DNA of 64,000 nt from Streptomyces narbonensis (GTDB lineage: Bacteria; Actinomycetota; Actinomycetes; Streptomycetales; Streptomycetaceae): NCBI RefSeq assembly GCF_014649015.1, contig NZ_BMSF01000002.1, forward strand, positions 1 through 64,000, in the 5' to 3' direction. The notes below the pieces were generated by a model that saw only the letters and a list, made by a program, of their open reading frames with translations, was not told where the DNA came from and did no database searches. Position 1 is the stretch's first letter. The number at the start of each line of letters is the position of its first letter. A program made the position numbers and the translations under genes. This document shows positions 52,146 to 62,900 of this stretch, one piece after another.

Positions 52146-54622
52146 GCGACGACCACGACGACGGCGCCTCCTCGCACGACGCACACGACTCGCACGACTC
52201 GCGCGAACCGCAGGACGGGGGCCGCGGCTCGGAGGACCGGGGAGGCGGCAGGGGCTCCGGACGGGGCGGAGAACGGAGCTCGGGACGAGGCGGAGAACGG
52301 AGCTCGGGGCGGGGCGGAGAGCGGGGCTCCGGGAGGGGCGGCGAGCGGGAGGGCGAGCGCTCCGGCGAGCGGGCGGGCGGCGGCGAGCGCGGCGACGGCT
52401 CGGGGGAGCCGCCGCGCGAGGTCAGCGTCTTCGCGTCCGCCGACCGGAGCCCCATCGGCGGCGACGGCGACACCGGGGGCTCCGCCACCGCGCGCCGGGC
52501 CCTGCGGACCTGGGCCGCCGCCGAGGGGGACCGCCACACCACCTTCCTCGGCGACGGCACCCTCTTCGAGGGCAACCAGTTCTTCAACGTGTTCGGCTCC
52601 GACCACTCCTCGCGCTTCGTCCGGGGACCCGTACCGACCGAGACGCTCGCCGACCTCGGACAGGTGTACTGCGAGATCGCCGGCTACCACGAGATGAAGC
52701 AACGGCTCCGCGACCACCGCGTCCTCGTCCTCTGCGGCGAGCCCGGCAGCGGCCGCAAGGCCACCGCGCTCGCCCTCCTCGACGAACTCACCGGAGGCCG
52801 CGTCTTCCGCCTCGACCCGCGCCACGGCGTCGACGAGATCACCGAGGAGGCCCTCCAGGAAGGTAGCGGTCACCTCATGGAGCTGCTCACCGAGGACGTC
52901 AGGACGGAGAGCGAGCCACGGCACTCCCGCTCCGGCCGGGGCGAGGGCGCCGACTCCGCGCGCCGGCCCGCCACCCGCCTCTCCGGACTGCACCTGGACC
53001 GCTTCGGAGACCTGCTGCGCGGCCGCGACGCCTACGGCATCGTCCTCGCCGAGAGCGGCGAGCTCGCCGACCGGATCCTGCGCGGCCGGTACGGGATGCC
53101 CTGCGCGCCGCCGCCCGCCGACGAGGTCCTGCGGCGCCACCTGAGGGTCCGGCTGCGCGGGGAGCCGCCCGAGGCCCTCGCCGCCGCGTGGGAACTCTCC
53201 GAGCGCCCCGATGTCGTCCGGGCCGTCGGCCTGGAGGAGCTGCGCCCGCGCGAGGCCGCCCGCTTCGCCGACCACCTCGCCCGCCACTGGCGCGGCGAGG
53301 CGACGGACGAGCAACTCCTCGGCGAATGCGCCACCTTCGTGGCCTCCCAGGCCCGCGAGTGGTTCTCCGGCGCCGACCGGCCCGGCACCCTCCCCGAGGC
53401 TCTCCCCGCACTGAGCACCGGAGCGTTCCGCATCTCCGTCGCCGTCTTCGACGGCTCCGCCTTCAGTCTCGCCGCCGAGGCCGCCGAACTCCTCGCCTGG
53501 GAGTTCGCCGTCGCCCTCGACCCCGAACACGCCCCGGGGAGGCGTCTGTTCGGCACGCGTGCCGAACACCGCCCGATGCGGGCGCGTGCCGTCCTGGAGG
53601 ACGGCGAGCTGGACCTCGGTCCGGCGAAGGTGCCGGTGCGGGCGGTGCGCTTCCAGGGTGAGGCCCTCGCCGGCGCCGTCCTCGGGGAGGTCTGGCACGG
53701 CTACCACAACGCCCGCGGCCCGGTGGCCCGTTGGCTGCGGGCCCTCTGCGACGACCCGCGCGCGGAGGTGTGGGTGCGCGCCTCCGTCGCCGCCGGAGTG
53801 CTCTGCTCCTGGGACTGGATACACGGCTTCCGCGAGCTGATCGTCCCCCTCGCGGTGACGGACGTGCCCGTCGCCCGGCTGGCCGCCGCGACCGCGCTCG
53901 CCGAGTCCGCCCGCGACCCCCGGGTCAGGCCGGCCGTCGCCTCCGTCCTCAAGGACTGGGCGGTGTCCGAGGACTCCACACTCGTCGGGACCGCCCTGCT
54001 GGCCCACGGCTACGTCCTCGCGGCCGGGGGAGTGACCGGCTCGCTCGACGCCCTCGCCCGGGTCGTCCGGGCCCACGAGGCCTCCGACAGCGAGGTGCTG
54101 GTGCTCGCCGCGTTCAGCGTGGCCCGGCTGCTGGCCTCCGGCGAGCCCGAGACCGTCCTGCCACGGCTCCACCACTGGCTCGACGACGGGCGGCTCACCC
54201 TCGCCAACGTGGTCCACCTCGCCGTCATCCGCGCGCTGACCACCCGGACCACCCACCTGTGGGGACTGCGGGAGGTGCCCGAGCTCGACCCGCACGCGGC
54301 CCGCCCGCTGCTCGTCGCGCTGCTCGCCACCCGCCCGGGCCTCGCGCCCGAGCTGGCCCGGCTGCTGCGGACCACGCTCGCGACGGCACGCGCGGGGTCG
54401 GCGGCCCTGGAGGCCCTGGGGGGTCTGCTCAGGCGGGCGGCCAAGGACGAGGAGGCGCTCGTCCACATCTGCCGCTTCCTCCCGCTCCTCGCCGTGGACC
54501 GCCGGGACCGCGACCGGTTGAGGGGACTGCTGAACGAACTGGTCCGGGACCGTGACCGGCCCCTGGACAGAGGCGCGGCGCGCCGCATGTGGGACGCCGT
54601 GACGGAAGGAGCGAACCGATGA
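52142..54622 (+). CDS. P-loop ATPase with helical-repeat (STAND-like) C-terminus
   Basis: An 826-aa protein. The first 95 residues are a disordered Arg/Gly/Glu/Ser repeat. GDGTLFEGNQFFNVFG (137-152) resembles the C-terminal motif of the preceding cyclase-like protein. The P-loop GEPGSGRKAT (199-208) in RVLVLCGEPGSGRK starts a NTPase domain without an obvious Walker B. From about residue 420 on the protein is almost entirely helical with HEAT-like repeats (WVRASVAAGVLCSWDWIHGF; VARLAAATALAESARDPRVR). That layout recalls STAND-type signal NTPases. Coupled to both neighbours by four-base overlaps. Confidence 0.7.
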   Translation: MSDDHDDGASSHDAHDSHDSREPQDGGRGSEDRGGGRGSGRGGERSSGRGGERSSGRGGERGSGRGGEREGERSGERAGGGERGDGSGEPPREVSVFASADRSPIGGDGDTGGSATARRALRTWAAAEGDRHTTFLGDGTLFEGNQFFNVFGSDHSSRFVRGPVPTETLADLGQVYCEIAGYHEMKQRLRDHRVLVLCGEPGSGRKATALALLDELTGGRVFRLDPRHGVDEITEEALQEGSGHLMELLTEDVRTESEPRHSRSGRGEGADSARRPATRLSGLHLDRFGDLLRGRDAYGIVLAESGELADRILRGRYGMPCAPPPADEVLRRHLRVRLRGEPPEALAAAWELSERPDVVRAVGLEELRPREAARFADHLARHWRGEATDEQLLGECATFVASQAREWFSGADRPGTLPEALPALSTGAFRISVAVFDGSAFSLAAEAAELLAWEFAVALDPEHAPGRRLFGTRAEHRPMRARAVLEDGELDLGPAKVPVRAVRFQGEALAGAVLGEVWHGYHNARGPVARWLRALCDDPRAEVWVRASVAAGVLCSWDWIHGFRELIVPLAVTDVPVARLAAATALAESARDPRVRPAVASVLKDWAVSEDSTLVGTALLAHGYVLAAGGVTGSLDALARVVRAHEASDSEVLVLAAFSVARLLASGEPETVLPRLHHWLDDGRLTLANVVHLAVIRALTTRTTHLWGLREVPELDPHAARPLLVALLATRPGLAPELARLLRTTLATARAGSAALEALGGLLRRAAKDEEALVHICRFLPLLAVDRRDRDRLRGLLNELVRDRDRPLDRGAARRMWDAVTEGANR
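52250..52350 (+). repeat. 24-bp coding repeat in the P-loop ATPase N-terminus
   Basis: Units close to GGCGGAGAACGGAGCTCGGG encode GRGGERSS-type octapeptides about four times. The frame is kept. Confidence 0.88.
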
Positions 54623-56499
54623 GCGGGCCCGAGCAGAACAGGCGCGCGCGGCCGGACGAGCGGGCGCGAGGGGACGAGCGGGCACCGGACGGACGGGTGC
54701 CGGACGGCCGGGCCCGGCAGCGGTACGAGGAGTCGCCCGGGCGGGCACGGGACGACAGGGAACGGCAGCAGCGGTACGAGCGGGAACGGCAGATGCAGGG
54801 GTACGAGGGCGAGGGCGGGGCGCGGGACGGGGAGAGGGGCCGGGAACGGGAGCGGTACGGCGACCGGGAGGGGTACGGGGACGGGGAGCGCTACGGGGAC
54901 GGGGAGCGGTACGGCGACCGGGAGCGGTACGGCGACGGAGACCGGGACCGGCGGCGGGAGCCGGGGCGTGAACAGGGGCAGGGAGGCGCGCGGGTGCCGG
55001 AGGACAGGCAGCGGGACGGGGAGCGGGGCAGGGACCAGGACCGGGGCCGGGACGGAGGGCGCGACGAGGCCTGGGACGACGTGCGGGACGGCGCGCGAGG
55101 CGGGGGACGGGTGCGGGAGCAGTGGAGCCCGGAGGCCTCCGGGCGGCCGCGCGGACCGCTCCTGCGCGAGTACGCGCCCCCGTACCGCCGCCGGAGCGGC
55201 CGGGTCGCCGCCGTGCTCCTCTACCGCAACGGCGGGCACCGTGTCGCCTGGCCGGATCGCAACGAGGACGTGAACAAGCCGCTGCTGGGCTCCCCGTACA
55301 CCGTCTTCGAGGTCCAACTGGGCCGTAACGTCACGGAGTTCAGGCTCCAGCTGCCCGCCGCCGGGGATGGCGTCTTCTTCGACGCCGTCGCCCGGGTCAC
55401 CTGGGTGGTCACCGATCCGCACCTCGTCGTCCAGGAGCAGGTCGAGGACGTCGCCGAGCTGCTGCACGACGAGCTCCTCGACCGGCTGCGGCGGCTGTCC
55501 CGGAGGTTCCGGATCACCGAGGCGCAGCGCGCCGACGAGGCGGTGCGGGACGAGCTGAACGCCGGACGCTTCGTCCTCGGCCGGGACATGGGTCTGAAGA
55601 CCCGGGTCCATGTCTTCATCGACCTCGACGACCTGGTGAAGGCCGAGGTCTACCGCCGGGACCGGGTCGGCGTGACGATGGAGGCCGACGCGCGCGAGGC
55701 CGAGGCGGAGCGCCGCAAGGACGCCGCCGAGCGTGCCCGGATCGCCGACCGGGCCCGCGAGATGGAGGCCCTCTTCCGGCGCGGAGACCTGGCCCAGATC
55801 GCCCATCACATGGCGATGCACCCCGACAAGCAGTGGGAGATCCGGACACAGCTCCAGCGGGAGCGGCGCGAGGGCCAGGAGGACTACCTCGCGGTCTTCA
55901 ACCGGCTCCTCGACACGGGTGTCCTGGAACGGCACGACATCGGCGAGCAGATGTACCAGGTCCTGATGTACCTGCGGACCCAGACAAGCACCGTCGTCGG
56001 CGGCATCACCGATCACGTGCTCAACCCCTCGGGCGGGCCGGGGGGAGCCCGTGCGCGGCGCGCCCTGGAGGAGGGGAATCCGGAGCCGGTCCGGCCGGAC
56101 TGGGGCGACGAGCGCGGGGAACGGACGGATGGTATGGAGCGCACGGAGCGCGAGGGGCGCACGGAGCGCGAGGAGTCCCCGCACGACCGGCGGGTCTACG
56201 AGCCGACCCGCGTCGAGTCCGGGTCCGACCGGGAGCGGGGGGAGTACCGCGACAGGCACGGGGACAGGGGCAGGGCCGGGGACGGCGACGGGTACCCGTA
56301 CGAGGACCGCGAGCGGGGCTCCGGCCGGCGGAACGGCGACCGGGACCGGTACGACCGGGACGACCCGTACGACCGGTTCGACCGGTTCGACCGCGACGAT
56401 CCTTACGACCGCGAGGGCTCCGACCGGGCCCGACGGTCCTCCGGGCCCGTGCGCCCCGGCCGGCCCAGCGCGGAGTTCGACGACTGGGAGGACGAGTGA
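54619..56499 (+). CDS. SPFH/band-7-like domain protein with long charged disordered ends
   Basis: A 626-aa protein. Residues 1-180 are an Arg/Glu/Gly/Tyr-rich low-complexity region including a hexapeptide repeat ERYGDG/ERYGDR (DNA 54851-54939). The folded centre (about 195-455; SGRVAAVLLYRNGGHRVAWP, FFDAVARVTWVVTDPHLVV, ELLHDELLDRLRRLSRRF, then a coiled coil VTMEADAREAEAERRKDAAE) resembles SPFH/stomatin domains with a following helix, but no membrane anchor is evident. The C-terminal 170 residues are again disordered and Arg/Asp-rich. ATGA overlap with the previous gene. The SPFH assignment is tentative. Confidence 0.6.
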   Translation: MSGPEQNRRARPDERARGDERAPDGRVPDGRARQRYEESPGRARDDRERQQRYERERQMQGYEGEGGARDGERGRERERYGDREGYGDGERYGDGERYGDRERYGDGDRDRRREPGREQGQGGARVPEDRQRDGERGRDQDRGRDGGRDEAWDDVRDGARGGGRVREQWSPEASGRPRGPLLREYAPPYRRRSGRVAAVLLYRNGGHRVAWPDRNEDVNKPLLGSPYTVFEVQLGRNVTEFRLQLPAAGDGVFFDAVARVTWVVTDPHLVVQEQVEDVAELLHDELLDRLRRLSRRFRITEAQRADEAVRDELNAGRFVLGRDMGLKTRVHVFIDLDDLVKAEVYRRDRVGVTMEADAREAEAERRKDAAERARIADRAREMEALFRRGDLAQIAHHMAMHPDKQWEIRTQLQRERREGQEDYLAVFNRLLDTGVLERHDIGEQMYQVLMYLRTQTSTVVGGITDHVLNPSGGPGGARARRALEEGNPEPVRPDWGDERGERTDGMERTEREGRTEREESPHDRRVYEPTRVESGSDRERGEYRDRHGDRGRAGDGDGYPYEDRERGSGRRNGDRDRYDRDDPYDRFDRFDRDDPYDREGSDRARRSSGPVRPGRPSAEFDDWEDE

Positions 56500-57212
56500 C
56501 GACCCCGGACCCCACGGCCCACACGCCGACCTCGGATCCCACGCCGACCTCGGTCCCCACGCCGACCTCGGTCCCCACGCCGACCTCGGATCCCACGCCG
56601 ACCTCGGATCCCACGCCGACCTCGGTCCCCACGGCGGCCTCGGACCGCGCGCCGCTTCCGGACGCCACGGAGCCGCCGGACCCCACGCCGGCCCAGGGCA
56701 GCACCCCGGCCCCGCCCCGAGCGGACCCCGCGGCCGCCCCGGTCGCGCCCGAAGAGCTGCGGTTCATGGCCGAGCGGCTGCTCGCCACCGTCCGCGAGGA
56801 CATCGGGCGGGCCGACACCAAGGCCGCGATCCTACTCTCCGGCGCCCTCGCCTTCCTCGCCGTCGTGTTCTCCGGCGACCGCGCCCCGATGCCCACGGCC
56901 GGCGTCGGGCTCGGCCTCCTGCTCATCGCCGGGGGGCTGTGGACCGCCGGTGTCCTGATGCTCGTGTCGGTGGTCCTGCCCCGCACCCGGATAGGCGCGG
57001 AGCGCACGCTCCTGCGCGACCTGGCGGCCGGGCCGTCCGAGGGCGAACTGCGCGAGCGGCTCGCCCCGCCCGGCGCGGACGCCACCGGCTGGCTCCTCGA
57101 ACAGGCCAGCGTGCACGGGCTCGTGCTCGCGGCGAAGTACCGGTGGCTGCGCCTGGGCGTCTCGGCGCTGGCGCTCGGCGCCCTCCTGGCCCTCCTCAGC
57201 GAACTGTGGTGA
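56496..57212 (+). CDS. Pycsar-effector-like (PycTM/DUF5706-type) membrane protein
   Basis: A 238-aa protein. The first 80 residues are a Pro/Thr/Ser repeat ([12 protein letters not shown] units). The C-terminal domain begins [20 protein letters not shown] and [20 protein letters not shown]: this helix with the ADTKA motif leading into the first membrane segment is the hallmark of Pycsar TM effectors as I remember them. Two further hydrophobic segments follow (about 136-161 and 217-238). In Pycsar, cyclic pyrimidine nucleotides trigger such effectors to damage the inner membrane. GTGA overlaps on both sides tie it to the cyclase-like gene's operon. Confidence 0.72.
   Translation: MTTPDPTAHTPTSDPTPTSVPTPTSVPTPTSDPTPTSDPTPTSVPTAASDRAPLPDATEPPDPTPAQGSTPAPPRADPAAAPVAPEELRFMAERLLATVREDIGRADTKAAILLSGALAFLAVVFSGDRAPMPTAGVGLGLLLIAGGLWTAGVLMLVSVVLPRTRIGAERTLLRDLAAGPSEGELRERLAPPGADATGWLLEQASVHGLVLAAKYRWLRLGVSALALGALLALLSELW
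56523..56630 (+). repeat. 18-bp coding repeat, six copies
   Basis: Six consecutive copies of ACGCCGACCTCGGTCCCC or its GGATCCC variant encode the (PTPTSV/D)n N-terminus of the PycTM-like protein. Confidence 0.95.
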
Positions 57213-59908
57213 GAGTGACGATGCGTTGGACGAACAAGGGGAGCGCCCTGCTCCTCGCCGGTGCGCTGCTCGCGCTCACCGGCCCGCTCGCGACCGCCGG
57301 AACCGCCGGCGTGCCGCGGGGACCCCGAGCGGCCGCCGATCCGGCCGAGGGGCCCGCCCCGATCGACTTCGCCGTCGTCGTCGACCAGTCGAAGAGCCTG
57401 GCCGACAAGGACCTCGCGCGCGAGACGGAGGCCGCGGGGCTGCTCAGCCAGGGAGAGATATCCGAGCGCTCCCGGGCGACCGTCATCGGCTTCGGCAGCT
57501 CGGAGAAGCCCGGACAGTCACCCGTACGCGAGGTCTGCGCCCTCACCGTCGCCGACGCGGCGGGCCGTGAGCGGCTCAGCGACTGCGTCCAGGACCTCAA
57601 CAAGCGCGACGCGGCCCGGATGGGACCGGGCACCGACTTCCCGGCGGCCATCCGCCAGGCCGTCACCCGCCTCACCCAGAAGAGCGCCACCGGCGGAGCG
57701 GCCGCGAAGGCCCCCGCCAAGCACAAGGTCGTCTTCCTCCTCACCGACGGAAAGCTCGACGTCTCCGACAGCCCCGAGTACGGCCGGGACCCCGCGAGCC
57801 GCCGCTCCAACGGCGAGCGGCGGCTAAGGGAGGAACTCGCCCGGGCCAGGGCGGCCGGCGTCCAGATCTGGCCCCTCGGCTTCGGCACCGAGATCGACCG
57901 CACCGCCCTCCGGGCCATGGCCGAGGGCGGCTACCGGGGCGCGTGCTCCGACGTGCCGGGCTCCGTCCCCCACATGCGGGTCGTCGCGAGCTCCGCCGAC
58001 CTCGACAAGGCGCTCCAGGAGACCTTCGCCGTCGCCCGCTGCGCGCGGATCTCGCACGGCACCGCGGGCAAGCCGCCCGCCGACCTGGCCGTCGTCATCC
58101 CGCCCATCGCCACCGACGGCTCCCTCACGGTCTCCAAGCACGACCCGAAGGTCCGGGTCACCTACTACGACCCGGCGGGCCGCAAGGTCCCCACCCGGGG
58201 CGAGTTCGACGGCTCCACCTTCGAGGTCGGCGGACAGGACGGGCCGGTCGAGGCGCTCCGCGTGAAGAACCCCCTGCCGGGCCGCTGGCGCGTGCACATC
58301 GAGGCGCCTGAGGGCCACCGCGACCGCGAGGTCGTCGTCCGGGCCATCTGGCAGGGCAGGCTCAGCTCCGACGTCACCCTGGACCCGGCCTCCCCGCGCC
58401 CCGGCGAGCAGGTCACCGTCGCCGTGCGGATGCAGACCCGGCGCGGGGTGACCATCACCGACCCCCGCCAGCTCACGGGGCTCAAGGTCTCGGCCGAACT
58501 GCGCGGCGAGGGCTTCGCCCCCGTGACGTTCCGGCTCGCCGACGACGGGAAGGCCCCCGACCGCAGGGCCGACGACGTCCGGTTCACCGGCACGCTCACC
58601 GTGCCCGCCGGCGCCACCGGCGACCTCCGGTTCACGACCCGCATGTCGGCTCCCGGCGTCACCTCCGACCTGCGACCGCTGAACGCCCGCATCACCCAGG
58701 GCACCCCGCTCGTCACCGCCGGACTCGCCTTCGACCGCGCGACCGCGCACCCCGGGGGCACCGTCCGCGGCACCCTCGACGTCACCAACAACGACGCCGG
58801 ACCGCGCGTCCTGCGCCTCGCCGTGGAGAACCCGACGCCCGGCGCCGAACTCTCCGTCTCCCCGGCGACCGCCACCGCGCCGCCCGGCGGGAGCACACGC
58901 ATCCCCTTCACGGTCACCCTCGGCGGCGGTACGCCGCTCGGCGAACTGGGCGGCCGGATCGCGGTCGTGGACACCGGCGACGACGACCGCGTCCTCGACG
59001 CCGACTTCCTCGACGTCCTCGTCGTGGCCCCGCCGACCTGGTGGGACCGATGGTGGAAGGCCGTCGTCGGCGGCGCGGCCGTCCTCGCCGTCCTCGCCGC
59101 GCTCGTCGTCGCGCAGACGGTCGCCCGGCGCCGCCGCCGCGACCTCACCGGGGTCACGCTCGAACTCCGCCAGGACGGGCGCGTCATCGACACGCTCACC
59201 ATCCGGCGCGGCCAGAGCGTCCGCGGGTCCTTCCCCTTCGCCGTCGACGACGCGGGCGGTGCGCCGGCCACCCTCCGCCGCGCCCGCGAGGGCTCCTCGT
59301 CAGGCGCCCACGTCCTGCGCCGCACGGGCACCGGCCAGCTGCTGCTGCGCCCCCGGGGCGGTGCGCAGGTGCCCCTGCGGCCGGGCGAGCCGACCGGCCT
59401 CGACGCGTACGAACTGGTCGTTCGAGGCGGGGGTGGGAGTGCGGGCCGTGCCGGCAGGACGGGCCGCGCCGGCACCGGCTCCGGTTACGGCTCCGGATAC
59501 GACACGGACACCGACACGGACACCGACTCGGGATACGGGTACGGGTATGGATACGGGGCCGGACAGGGCTCCGGTCCCGGCCCGGGCGCGGCCACCGGCT
59601 TCCGTACGGACGACGGCTTCGGCACGGACGACGACGGCCCGGGATTCGGTACGGACGACGGAAGCGGAGCGCGTACGGGCGGGGGTTCCGGCTCCCGTAC
59701 GGGCGACGGCACCAGGTCCCGTACGCGTACCACCCAGGAACGCCGCGTTCCGTGGCAGCGCCGGTTCGGCGGGACCCGACGGTCCGGCCGCTCCGGCGCC
59801 GGGACCGGCGACCCCACGACGACCGATGCCGCGACCGGCGACAGCGGAACAGCACGCAGTACGGGCACGGGGGGCGCGACCGCCGGGGACCCGGACCCCA
59901 ACTTCTGA
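57209..59908 (+). CDS. Secreted/membrane-anchored VWA domain protein
   Basis: An 899-aa protein. An N-terminal signal sequence (SALLLAGALLALTGPLATAG) is followed by a von Willebrand A domain (about 52-270) with MIDAS residues in VVVDQSKSL (Asp59, Ser61, Ser63), GTDFPAAI and LLTDGKLDVSD. Beta-sandwich-like domains follow (about 290-600). One membrane helix lies near 616-640 (WWKAVVGGAAVLAVLAALVV), and a cytosolic domain (GVTLELRQDGRVIDTL) and a Gly/Tyr/Asp-rich tail end the protein. The VWA part would face outward. GTG 57209 overlaps the previous stop; ATG 57221 is an alternative. Confidence 0.85.
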   Translation: MRVTMRWTNKGSALLLAGALLALTGPLATAGTAGVPRGPRAAADPAEGPAPIDFAVVVDQSKSLADKDLARETEAAGLLSQGEISERSRATVIGFGSSEKPGQSPVREVCALTVADAAGRERLSDCVQDLNKRDAARMGPGTDFPAAIRQAVTRLTQKSATGGAAAKAPAKHKVVFLLTDGKLDVSDSPEYGRDPASRRSNGERRLREELARARAAGVQIWPLGFGTEIDRTALRAMAEGGYRGACSDVPGSVPHMRVVASSADLDKALQETFAVARCARISHGTAGKPPADLAVVIPPIATDGSLTVSKHDPKVRVTYYDPAGRKVPTRGEFDGSTFEVGGQDGPVEALRVKNPLPGRWRVHIEAPEGHRDREVVVRAIWQGRLSSDVTLDPASPRPGEQVTVAVRMQTRRGVTITDPRQLTGLKVSAELRGEGFAPVTFRLADDGKAPDRRADDVRFTGTLTVPAGATGDLRFTTRMSAPGVTSDLRPLNARITQGTPLVTAGLAFDRATAHPGGTVRGTLDVTNNDAGPRVLRLAVENPTPGAELSVSPATATAPPGGSTRIPFTVTLGGGTPLGELGGRIAVVDTGDDDRVLDADFLDVLVVAPPTWWDRWWKAVVGGAAVLAVLAALVVAQTVARRRRRDLTGVTLELRQDGRVIDTLTIRRGQSVRGSFPFAVDDAGGAPATLRRAREGSSSGAHVLRRTGTGQLLLRPRGGAQVPLRPGEPTGLDAYELVVRGGGGSAGRAGRTGRAGTGSGYGSGYDTDTDTDTDSGYGYGYGYGAGQGSGPGPGAATGFRTDDGFGTDDDGPGFGTDDGSGARTGGGSGSRTGDGTRSRTRTTQERRVPWQRRFGGTRRSGRSGAGTGDPTTTDAATGDSGTARSTGTGGATAGDPDPNF

Positions 59909-59930
59909 ACGGGCCCCCAAGGGAGACGAC

Positions 59931-62900
59931 ATGAAGATCTACCAGCCCATGCTCTTCGTCGGGCTCGGCGGCACCGGCGGACGCATCGGTACCGAACTGG
60001 AGCGCAGCCTCCGCCGGGAGCTCTGCGGCCCCGACGGCACCGACCTCGTCGACGGCGGCCGCCGGATGCCCTTCCAGCTGCCGGACTGCCTCCAGTTCGT
60101 CTACGCCGACTTCAGCGAGGCCGAGCTCACGAAGCAGCCGCAGTTCAAGGCCAAGGGCGCCGAGGGCGCCGCCTTCGCCCGTACGTCCCGGATGATCCGG
60201 GACCTGCTGCCCACGGACTTCGACTCCTCGCCCGAGGTCACGGAGATGCTCCGCGTCTCCGTCCCCGAGGAGACCCGGCTCTGGCTGCCGCCCCGGCTCC
60301 GGCAGCCGCGCGTCGCCCCCCTCAACAGCGGCGCGGGACAGCTGCCCACCGTCGGGCGCTCCGCGCTCTTCGCCACCCTGCGCTCCGGCCTGGAACCCGT
60401 CCTGCGGCAGCTCCGCGAGGCGATCGGCGCCATCGGCCAGGCGGCCGGCGACCTTCACCGGGTCGGCGGCGGCAAGATCCGGGGCTGCGACGTCTTCGTC
60501 GCCTTCTCCGTCGCCGGCGGCACCGGCGCCGGCATCTTCTACGACTTCATCCACCTCATCGGGCACGAGTTCCGCAACGCCAAGGTGCCCGGGGTGAAGA
60601 TCTACCCGCTCGTCGTCATGCCCTCGGCGTTCCCGCCGGAGGCCGGCGGCGGACGCGAGGCCGAACTCAACGCCGCCCGTGCCCTTGTGGACCTCTCACG
60701 ACTCGTCGACGACCAGAACATGCCCGATTCCACCGACTCCGTCGGCGACGTCGAGCAGCGCGGCCGGCTCAGCGTCACGTACCCCAGGGACGGGGTCGTC
60801 GCCCTGCGCCCCGCGACCATGCAGACCGCCTTCCTCTTCTCCAAGCCGTCCGTCATCGGAGCCGAGGACCTGCGCCGCTCCATCACCGCCATGGTGATGT
60901 CGCTGATCGGCACCGAACTCAGCGAGTCCAACGGCGGGGTGGCCCACGCCGACGACGACTACCAGTCCTTCGCGGAACGGTTCGTGAACAAGGCCGTCGA
61001 GCGCTCGACGCCCGCCCGCTCCGGCATCGGCTACCGGGGCATGTCGACCAGCCTCGCCGCCTCCCTCACCGTCCCCGTCGACGACCTCGCCGAGATCGTC
61101 GCCGCCCGGCTCCTCGCCCAGGCCGTACGTGGGATGGACGAACGGGCCCGGCGGCCCGCCCGGGACGGCTCGGAGGCCGTCCGCGACCTCTTCGTCCGCT
61201 CCGGCATCGGCCGGCTCTGGAACCGCGAGGCACCGGACGTCCCCGGACCCGAGGACCTCCCCAGGGGCCGCAAGGACATCGCCCAGGAACTGCAGCACCG
61301 GCTCGGGGACATGGAGGACGCCCTCCGCCGCCTCGACGCCAACCTCGCCCGTGAGATCCCGCGTCTCACCGAGGACTTCAGGCCGGGCTACGGGGCCCGG
61401 GAACTCCTCGGCCTCATCGGTCCGTTCCAGCTCGAAGCCGTCCTGCACGGTCTGCCCGCCCACCCCGAGAGGGTCGCCAGGGTGGGCTTCACCGGCATGC
61501 TCGACAACCGGCGCAACGAACCCGAACGGCCCTCCCACGTCCAGGCCGCCGCCCCGCCGATTCCCCCGATCAAGGGCAGCTTCGGCGGCGTCGTACCGGC
61601 CCGGTGGAACGACCCCGACGTCCAGGACACCCTCGCCGCACAGCAGGCCTGGTACCAGTGGCGCGCCCGGAGCCTCTGGCACCGCGGCTGGCAGGCGGGC
61701 GAGACCCAGTGGCGGCTCGCCCTGACCCGGACCGTCAACGAGCTCGGCGAACTCACCAAGGCGCTCCGCGCCCACGAGCAGGACGAGGCACGGAACTTCG
61801 CCGACCGCCGCCGCGACCTCTACCGCGACGACCGCGCCGGCATCGCCTACCTCCTGCCCCCGCAGAACACCCTGCGCGCCTTCTACGACGACGTCGTCGA
61901 CCGGCTCGCCCAGAGCGAGGGCCTCCCCGAGGCCACCGACGCCGCGGCCCTCCTCGACAAGCTGGTCCGGCCCGACGACTGGCGCAACGCCCTCGACGCG
62001 GTCCGCCGCTCGCCGGGAGCACCGGTCAAGGAGATCAAGCAGGTCCTCGAACGCCGGGTCAAGAAGCTCTTCGGCGAGGCCAACGAGGCCAAGTTCACCC
62101 GCCCCCTCCTGCCCTCCATGGAGCTGCTGCTGAGGGCGGCGGCGGGCGACGAGGGCGCCGAGTCGAAGGTCGACCCGCGCTGGCTCGACCAGTTCCGCGC
62201 CCGGCTCGCCGGACTACTGCCCGTCGGCTTCGTCCCGGACGGCAGCGGCCCGATGAAGATCCTCATCGTGCACCCGGCCAGCGAGTCCGACGGGCGGGCC
62301 GCCGGCTTCCTCCGGCAGGCGCTCAACCTGCCCGCCAAGGCCGACCAGGAATACCGGGCCGTCGACACCCACTCCCTCACCGTCGTCCTCTTCCGCAGCG
62401 GCATGAACCTCACCGACATCTCCGAGGTCCGCAGCGTCCTCAGCCTCTGGTCCGACGCCCGCGACTCGGCCGGCGAGGACGACTTCCTGCACTGGCGGCA
62501 GCGGCTCGGCTACCAGGACGACTGGCTCGTCGCCACCGAGCAGGACCGCCAGCGGATCATGCACCGGCTGCTCTGCGCGATGTGGAACGGCGACATCGCC
62601 ACCGAAGGGCCGGCCGAGTCGCCCGACCTCGTCCGGATCCGGCTCCGGGAGGGCGAGTCCGCGACCATGTCGCTGCGCCTCGAGGGCTTCGACGGCTCGC
62701 TCTCCAGCTGGGCGGGGATGCTGCGCGCGTACGAGCGCTGGGCGCTGCTCGACGAGGGCCAGATCATCGAGGTGTTCTGCGAACGCCTCATGCGCACCCT
62801 GCCCAAGGGCCTCTCTCAGGTGCCGCAGCCGCCGTCGCGGCTCTTCACCCACTTCGTGGAGGAGGTCGCGCCGCGCCAGCTCGTCCTGCTCGACCGGCTG

